From assembly GCA_016779285.1 (NCBI GenBank), contig JADHNV010000034.1, positions 1 to 10,212 on the forward strand: a DNA stretch of 10,212 bases, read 5' to 3'. Shown here in pieces: positions 5,901 to 10,212 of the stretch. A program made the position numbers and the translations under genes. Every line of letters starts with the position of its first letter. Positions within the stretch are counted from its first letter, which is position 1. The notes beneath the pieces are model-generated. The model was not told where the DNA came from and made no database searches. It saw only the letters and a list, made by a program, of their open reading frames with translations. Origin of the DNA: SAR86 cluster bacterium. Its GTDB lineage: Bacteria; Pseudomonadota; Gammaproteobacteria; Magnimaribacterales; D2472.

Positions 5901-7469
5901 TTATATCAAAATTATCCCTATAAGAATCATAATAATTCCAATAAGTGTAAGTATAGTTAGATTTTGCCATTTTCGCTGACTTTGAAGACTTGCTTCAAGA
6001 TTTTTAATGAGATCAATATTTTTTTTTCCGTCATTTGCTAAAAATTTAATGCTATCGAGCAAGTTAAAAATCTCGCCTGGTAAAGACGAGGCCTTATCTA
6101 AAATTTCATAATGATTATTTTCTAGGAACTCTTTAAGCTTGAGTGGACTATATTGCTTATCAATCCATTCATCAAGGTAGGGCTCAGCTAGACCCCAGAA
6201 ATCAAGGTCAGCATATATCTCTCTTCCCATACCTTCAATGTGGATAAGTGTTTTTTGAAGAAGTATCAGAGAAGGTTGAACAGATAAACCAAATTGTCTT
6301 GTTGAATCAAATAAATAAAGCAATAAATTTCCGAACTCAATTTCTGAGAGAGGCTTTTCAAAAATAGGCTCACAGGTGGCTCTTAAAGCTTGCTCCAACT
6401 CTGATTTGCTAGTTTCGCTGGAGACCCATCCAGCAGTTATAAACAACTCTGATAATTTGTAATAATCTTGCTTTAAAGTGGCTTGCAGCATTCTTGCTAA
6501 ATTATATTGATCTTCTTTTGTAAGTGAGCCAACTATGGCGCAGTCAATGGCTATATAGCTGGGTTGATTTACATTTAGCTTACTTACAAAAATATTTCCT
6601 GGATGCATATCTGCATGAAAAAAATTATCTCTAAAAACCTGATCTAAAAATATTTTTACGCCATTTTCTGCAAGTATTTTTCGATCTATACCTAGCTCAT
6701 CCATTGCATTAATATCTGTACAAGCTAACCCATCAATTTCTTCCATCGTTAAAACATTCACTGTGGTGTGATCCCAAAAAATTTTTGGAATGAACAATAG
6801 ATCTGAATCAGAGAAGTTTTTCTTGGTAACGCTAGTATTTGCTGCCTCAACCTTTAAATCCAATTCTTTAAAAATTGTCTTCTCATAATCATGAATAACA
6901 TCTTTGAGTTTCAGTCTGTCACTCTCTTTATAAAATAAGTTGACTAAAAAACCTCCCGCTTTCATCAACCTGACATTTCTTTGGACTTGTTTATGAATGT
7001 TAGGCCTCAAGACCTTAATCACAACATTCTCAGATGTGCTCTTTAGTTTTGCTTTGTGAACTTGAGCCAACGAAGCTGCTGCTAGGGGAGTATCTTGAAA
7101 TTCTTCAAAAACATCCTCAATCTTAATTTTTAGACTCTTTTCAATTGTTTCTCTGGCAAGCTGTGTTGGAAATGGATTACATTGATCAGTTAGGCCCTTT
7201 AAGTGAGTGGTTATTTCAATAGATACTGCATCTGTTCTAGTTGACAGCAATTGACCAAATTTTATAAACATAGGGCCTAAGCTTTCTAAAAAATTTCTTA
7301 TTCTTAATCCGTGAGGGATTTTTCGGTTAACCAGGAAAAAAGGATTCAGGACCCCTATTACTTTTATTGCAGCAGAGTTACTATTTTCAACCGGTATATT
7401 TACAATGCCATGCCTAAATGCTTGAAACAAAATTTTTATGCAATCTAATACTGTAAGAAAAATATTCAT
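5901..7469 (-). CDS. ubiB: Ubiquinone biosynthesis accessory ATPase/kinase-like protein UbiB
   Basis: UbiB is an ABC1/ADCK atypical protein-kinase-like membrane protein needed for aerobic coenzyme Q synthesis, thought to use ATP to handle lipid intermediates. The 522 residues show the family marks in order: KFGQ (70-73, the KxGQ motif), the Ala-rich loop AAASLAQVHKA (130-140) replacing the kinase P-loop, Lys152 in VIKVLRP, Glu202 in ELDLKVEAAN, HADMHPGN (285-292) and the metal-site DCA (309-311). E. coli has DCG there and most kinases DFG, so Gly is replaced by Ala. The C terminus is a hydrophobic segment (about 503-522) that anchors it in the inner membrane. TAATG joins it to ubiJ with a one-base overlap. 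Length is close to E. coli UbiB (546). Confidence 0.97.
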   Translation of the reverse strand: MNIFLTVLDCIKILFQAFRHGIVNIPVENSNSAAIKVIGVLNPFFLVNRKIPHGLRIRNFLESLGPMFIKFGQLLSTRTDAVSIEITTHLKGLTDQCNPFPTQLARETIEKSLKIKIEDVFEEFQDTPLAAASLAQVHKAKLKSTSENVVIKVLRPNIHKQVQRNVRLMKAGGFLVNLFYKESDRLKLKDVIHDYEKTIFKELDLKVEAANTSVTKKNFSDSDLLFIPKIFWDHTTVNVLTMEEIDGLACTDINAMDELGIDRKILAENGVKIFLDQVFRDNFFHADMHPGNIFVSKLNVNQPSYIAIDCAIVGSLTKEDQYNLARMLQATLKQDYYKLSELFITAGWVSSETSKSELEQALRATCEPIFEKPLSEIEFGNLLLYLFDSTRQFGLSVQPSLILLQKTLIHIEGMGREIYADLDFWGLAEPYLDEWIDKQYSPLKLKEFLENNHYEILDKASSLPGEIFNLLDSIKFLANDGKKNIDLIKNLEASLQSQRKWQNLTILTLIGIIMILIGIILI

Positions 7470-7966
7470 TAATTTATTAATGAATGTTCAAGTCTATCAA
7501 GCCTGATTGAAATATCTCTAAAAGATTCCAGGATCATATTTGCTTCGTTTTCATGCACAGAATTTTTCGGACTTTGTGATTTATTGGGAATGGCTTTTCT
7601 TAATATCAAGGCTGGAATATCTCCAAAATATTTATAAACCAAAAGCTCTAAATCAATATCAATATTTGCCAAAGCATTAAATAAAATTAATGCAGTTTCA
7701 ACATCGCCTGAAATAGATTGAGTTGAAATCTTTTTATTATTAAATGCATTCAAAGCGCCAAAAATATTCAGTTGCAAACAAAAAGCTGGGTTTGGATGTT
7801 CAGAGAAATAAAGAGTTTCAGCACCATGATCTAAAGTGATAGAAAGCTTTGACACGGGCGAAACCTCAAGATTGAATTTAAGGGGATACAAATTCTTAAT
7901 TTGCATAAAAAACCCAGGAGACAAAGAGTCCAGTTCTAGTAAAAATTTATTTAATGGGATTTGCAT
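7469..7966 (-). CDS. ubiJ: Ubiquinone biosynthesis accessory factor UbiJ (SCP2 domain)
   Basis: UbiJ carries an SCP2-like lipid-binding fold and works with UbiK to present the hydrophobic intermediates of ubiquinone to the soluble Ubi enzymes. Sequence conservation is low in this family. The call rests on position between ubiE and ubiB, on length (165; E. coli 201), on the central motif SGDVETALILFNALANIDIDLE followed by YFGDIPA (matching GDIQVVQNF...TGDIAA in E. coli), and on a C-terminal helix ending ISIRLDRLEHSL that resembles the E. coli coiled end. The start is ATG, 2 bases after the ubiE stop, with no Shine-Dalgarno, and the stop overlaps ubiB by one base. No catalytic residues are expected. 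Confidence 0.9.
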   Translation of the reverse strand: MQIPLNKFLLELDSLSPGFFMQIKNLYPLKFNLEVSPVSKLSITLDHGAETLYFSEHPNPAFCLQLNIFGALNAFNNKKISTQSISGDVETALILFNALANIDIDLELLVYKYFGDIPALILRKAIPNKSQSPKNSVHENEANMILESFRDISIRLDRLEHSLIN

Positions 7967-7968
7967 AA

Positions 7969-8703
7969 TTATTTAGCTTGATGAATTGCAACAACACCGT
8001 TTACAAGATTATAAAATTTACATTCTGCGAACCCAGAATCAAGAATCATGCCTTTTAAAGCTTCCTGATCCGGATGCATTCTTATTGATTCAGCTAAGTA
8101 TTGATAGCTTTGAGCGTCATCAACTAGAAGACTACCTAATTTGGGTATGATATTAAAGGAATACCAATCGTAAACTTTAGAGAATAAAGAATTTGTAGGC
8201 TTAGAAAACTCTAAGACTAGTAAGACCCCATTGGGCTTTAAAACCCTTTTCATTTCCTTGAGTCCCTTCATCTTATCTGTAAAATTGCGGAGTCCAAACC
8301 CAACAGTAACTAAATCAAAAATTTTATCTTGGTAGGGTAAGCTCTCCCCAGAGGCTAAAGCAAAACTACAGTTATGAAAAAAGTTTTCATTAATTGCGCG
8401 ATCTCTGCCCTTTGTAAGCATGGATTCATTAATATCTGTTACATGCATTGATATCGATTTAAATTTTTTGTTTATTAATTTTGGAATATCAGCTGTTCCG
8501 CTGGCAACATCAAGAACAACAGAACCTTCACTTAACTCAGAAAGTTCAATTAAAATTTTTTTCCATAGTCTATGCATACCAAAAGACATGGCATCATTCA
8601 TCAGATCATATTCTTCAGCAACAGAATGAAAAACCTCTCCAACATGCTCAGATTTCTTATCGGCATCAACTTCCTTAAAGCCAAAATGTGTTTTTTCAGT
8701 CAT
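7969..8703 (-). CDS. ubiE: Ubiquinone/menaquinone biosynthesis C-methyltransferase UbiE
   Basis: UbiE is a SAM-dependent methyltransferase that adds the C-methyl group to the benzoquinol ring during ubiquinone synthesis, and to demethylmenaquinol where menaquinone is made. The 244 residues carry both UbiE family signatures: YDLMNDAMSFGMHRLW (32-47) and RVLKPNGVLLVLEFSKP (153-169). Between them are the SAM-binding VLDVASGTAD (63-72; E. coli has AGGTGD), TDINESML (89-96) and FGLRN (136-140). AESIRMHPDQ (204-213) near the end is identical to E. coli. Its ATG overlaps the rsgA stop by four bases (ATGA, 8700-8703), and ubiJ follows after 2 bases. No men genes are in view, so ubiquinone is the safer assignment. 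Confidence 0.97.
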   Translation of the reverse strand: MTEKTHFGFKEVDADKKSEHVGEVFHSVAEEYDLMNDAMSFGMHRLWKKILIELSELSEGSVVLDVASGTADIPKLINKKFKSISMHVTDINESMLTKGRDRAINENFFHNCSFALASGESLPYQDKIFDLVTVGFGLRNFTDKMKGLKEMKRVLKPNGVLLVLEFSKPTNSLFSKVYDWYSFNIIPKLGSLLVDDAQSYQYLAESIRMHPDQEALKGMILDSGFAECKFYNLVNGVVAIHQAK

Positions 8704-9572
8704 TTAGTTTTCTCTTGATTGCTTAAAAAGATAAAATTATTGTATCTGCTTTCTTCAATATCGCCATTCTTCAGGGCAGTAATAACTTCACACCCTTCAT
8801 CAGTTTGATGAGAGCAATTAGGAAAAGTGCAATTTAAAGAATAATTAATAATCTCAGGAAATCCTAGAATAATTTCTTTTGGTTTTAAATGATCAATACC
8901 AATATCTCTAACTCCTGGAGAGTCAATAATTTTCATTTCATCAGTGTGATAAAGGGTAGAAACAGAGGTGGTATGAACACCTTGATTATTAGAAAGGGCT
9001 TTTGATAATATTTTTTTTCCTGTAATGGCTGAGGTTAAAGTAGATTTTCCTGAGCCAGAGTTACCAACAAATATCGTGGTCTTTTTTGAAAGGTATTTTT
9101 TTAATTCATCTAGATTGGTAAATAATTTTGCAGAAATTTGAAAAGTCCTAATGCCAATGCGCTCATAGACTTTTTGATCCTCCTGAAAAGAACTATTTTG
9201 CAATAGATCTATTTTGTTAAAAATTATGAAAGGCTCTATCGATGCATTTTTTGAAATCGTTATCCATTTATCAATAAACTCAAGATTGGTTTTAGGGTTT
9301 TTTGTGACCAAAATACCAATGTGTGAAATATTTGCGGCTATTGGTTTTTTAACCTTTTCCTTTGATCTATAGAGAGCAGTGACTCTATCTAATCGCTTTG
9401 TGACTAATCCTTCAGAATTATTATCTATGGAAGATGACTCTAGTTGAACTAGATCGCCCACAACAAGATTAATTCTTCCTTGGATTTTGCATCTTAATTC
9501 TTTGCCCTCAGATACCACGCAGCATGAATTTGAGTAGAACTCAACTATTTGACCGGTTTGAACTTTTAACAT
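8700..9572 (-). CDS. rsgA: Small-ribosomal-subunit biogenesis GTPase RsgA
   Basis: RsgA is a circularly permuted GTPase that checks late maturation of the 30S decoding centre. The domains are ordered OB fold, GTPase, zinc-binding tail. With the ATG at 9572 (290 residues) the GTPase motifs appear in permuted order: G4 NKID (119-122), G5 SAK (147-149), G1 GNSGSGKST (170-178), G2 TT (201-202), G3 DSPG (217-220). The zinc site is C248-x4-C253-x-H255-x5-C261. The basic N-terminal extension of E. coli RsgA (350 residues) is absent, so it looks like the short B. subtilis form. A GTG at 9590 could add six residues; neither start has a Shine-Dalgarno, and I prefer ATG because the GTG overlaps a promoter-like palindrome. 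It heads the minus-strand run and is divergent from orn, as in E. coli. Confidence 0.95.
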   Translation of the reverse strand: MLKVQTGQIVEFYSNSCCVVSEGKELRCKIQGRINLVVGDLVQLESSSIDNNSEGLVTKRLDRVTALYRSKEKVKKPIAANISHIGILVTKNPKTNLEFIDKWITISKNASIEPFIIFNKIDLLQNSSFQEDQKVYERIGIRTFQISAKLFTNLDELKKYLSKKTTIFVGNSGSGKSTLTSAITGKKILSKALSNNQGVHTTSVSTLYHTDEMKIIDSPGVRDIGIDHLKPKEIILGFPEIINYSLNCTFPNCSHQTDEGCEVITALKNGDIEESRYNNFIFLSNQEKTK

Positions 9573-9607
9573 CTTGGGCTCAAAATACACTATAGTTAAA
9601 ATTTAAC
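9566..9607. promoter_or_regulatory. Candidate divergent promoter/operator region between rsgA and orn
   Basis: The palindrome ACTATAGT (9589-9596) places a TATAGT, 5/6 to the -10 consensus, on both strands. For orn, TTAACA at 9566-9571 (5/6 to -35) is 19 bases upstream, which is longer than ideal. For rsgA, TAGACA on the minus strand (9621-9616) is 21 bases away, so it is weak. An odd palindrome GTTAAA-A-TTTAAC follows at 9595-9607 and could be an operator. Divergent genes must start here, so promoters are expected, but the exact boxes are uncertain. Confidence 0.4.
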
Positions 9608-9614
9608 AACATAT

Positions 9615-10160
9615 ATGTCTACTCAAAAATCAAATCAAAATCTAATCTGGATTGATCTTGAGATGACTGGATTAGATCCAGACAAAGAAAGAATTATAGA
9701 AATTGCTACCATTATCACAGATAGCAATCTTACCATTGTTGCAGAAGGCCCAAATTTAGTTATCAACCAGCCTAAAGAGCTTATCGAAAACATGGATGAA
9801 TGGAACACTAAGCAGCATGGTAACTCTGGCTTAACAAAGTCAGTCCTGCAGAGCAGCATCTCAGAGCAAGCCGCAGAAATAGAAACTTTAGAATTTATTT
9901 CAAAATATGTTGGAAACAAGGCCTCTCCAATGTGTGGGAATACTGTTTCCCATGATAGAAGGTTCTTAGCAAAATATATGCCTGACTTGGAATCTTATTT
10001 TCATTATCGCCATGTTGATGTCTCTTCAGTTAAAGAGCTGATTTCAAGATGGATGAATGATGCTCAGACCTATGAAAAAAGAGGTTCACATAGAGCTAAG
10101 GACGATATCAAAGAATCAATTAATGAGCTTAAACTATACAAACGAATGCTGTTTGATTGA
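9615..10160 (+). CDS. orn: Oligoribonuclease
   Basis: Orn is a 3'-5' exoribonuclease that finishes RNA decay by cutting dinucleotides (nanoRNA, including pGpG from cyclic-di-GMP) to mononucleotides; it is often essential in gammaproteobacteria. The 181 residues equal the usual length. DEDDh catalytic residues are visible: Asp14 and Glu16 in WIDLEMTGLD (12-21), Asp114 in SHDRRF, His159 in GSHRAKDD and Asp164. YFHYRHVDVSSVKEL (128-142) is the typical dimer/substrate segment. The ATG matches the E. coli start (MSANENNLIWID against MSTQKSNQNLIWID). No Shine-Dalgarno is visible; if the TATAGT at 9591 is the -10, the leader is only about a dozen bases. The gene is divergent from rsgA and convergent with a probable gene at the right edge. 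Confidence 0.97.
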   Translation: MSTQKSNQNLIWIDLEMTGLDPDKERIIEIATIITDSNLTIVAEGPNLVINQPKELIENMDEWNTKQHGNSGLTKSVLQSSISEQAAEIETLEFISKYVGNKASPMCGNTVSHDRRFLAKYMPDLESYFHYRHVDVSSVKELISRWMNDAQTYEKRGSHRAKDDIKESINELKLYKRMLFD

Positions 10161-10178
10161 GCTAGGCTTTAATTTTTT
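10156..10178 (+). terminator. Weak candidate Rho-independent terminator after orn
   Basis: A small stem can form across the orn stop: ATTGAGC (10156-10162), loop TAG, then GCTTTAAT (10166-10173), with one G-U pair and one bulged T. It is followed by TTTTT to 10178. The stem is short and AT-rich, so stability is doubtful, but the stem plus U-run has the right polarity for orn. Confidence 0.3.
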
Positions 10179-10212
10179 CTAATTCAAACCCTTCTCTGTG
10201 AATTAAGAAAGA
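10162..10212 (-). CDS. Possible C-terminal end of an unidentified minus-strand gene (partial)
   Basis: On the minus strand one frame stays open from the right edge to a TAG at 10164-10162, giving SFLIHREGFELEKIKA; the other two minus frames contain stops within the same bases. Tail-to-tail packing with one base between the two stops would match the tight LOG/tatC junction. In E. coli the minus-strand gene beyond orn is queG, but these 16 residues do not let me name it. The segment is too short for confident gene calling. Confidence 0.35.
   Translation of the reverse strand, partial: SFLIHREGFELEKIKA
10180..10205. repeat. Inverted repeat near right edge
   Basis: TAATTCA (10180-10186) and TGAATTA (10199-10205) are perfect 7-bp arms around a 12-base spacer. 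The repeat is AT-rich, lies inside the possible partial minus-strand gene, and has no U-run after it on the plus strand (AAGAAAGA follows). It may be chance. Confidence 0.25.

Noticed and set aside
9635..9919. 94-codon minus-strand frame opposite orn
   Set aside because: Orn catalytic residues fix the plus strand as coding; the antisense frame is nondescript.

Overview
The window is an almost gap-free, visibly AT-rich stretch of a bacterial chromosome. The marker genes are ubiE-ubiJ-ubiB, a three-subunit tatABC, rsgA next to a divergent orn, and dtd. UbiJ, this ubi-tat gene order and the rsgA/orn pair all point to a gammaproteobacterium. The low GC, minimal spacers, many stop/start overlaps, shortened Tat subunits and a lone acyl-CoA dehydrogenase suggest a streamlined marine heterotroph, with the SAR86 group as my best guess. 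That placement is inference, not something the sequence states.

Layout. Positions 1-4753 hold a plus-strand run: the end of transketolase (tkt), phosphoglycerate kinase (pgk), a eukaryote-type class I fructose-bisphosphate aldolase (fba), D-aminoacyl-tRNA deacylase (dtd), an acyl-CoA dehydrogenase and a LOG-family nucleotide phosphoribohydrolase. Positions 4750-9572 (or 9590) hold a minus-strand run, transcribed right to left: rsgA, ubiE, ubiJ, ubiB, tatA, tatB, tatC. The two runs converge so tightly that their stop codons share the palindrome TTAA at 4750-4753. A short AT-rich divergent region then separates rsgA from orn (plus strand, 9615-10160). The last 51 bases read as the tail of an unidentified minus-strand gene facing orn. 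No stretch over 300 bases lacks a gene. I see no rRNA, tRNA, insertion sequence, phage gene or CRISPR.

How the genes work together. The plus-strand run joins central carbon enzymes (transketolase, PGK, aldolase) to two small clean-up enzymes (Dtd, LOG) and a fatty-acid or acyl-CoA oxidation enzyme. The minus-strand run couples ribosome maturation (RsgA) to ubiquinone synthesis (UbiE, UbiJ, UbiB) and to Tat export (TatABC), which carries folded, often cofactor-bearing respiratory proteins. Most internal genes lack a recognisable Shine-Dalgarno site and overlap or abut their neighbour, so translational coupling is likely. The two clear ribosome-binding sites sit before fba and tatA. dtd and tatB start with TTG.

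I find no clearly undescribed system. The points most worth a second look are the contrast in start signals between tatA and tatB, mutually exclusive hairpins at the convergent junction, a palindromic -10 element between rsgA and orn, the rsgA-ubi-tat fusion of two loci, and a few substitutions at conserved sites (PGK GGGET, UbiB DCA, LOG PGGVGS).
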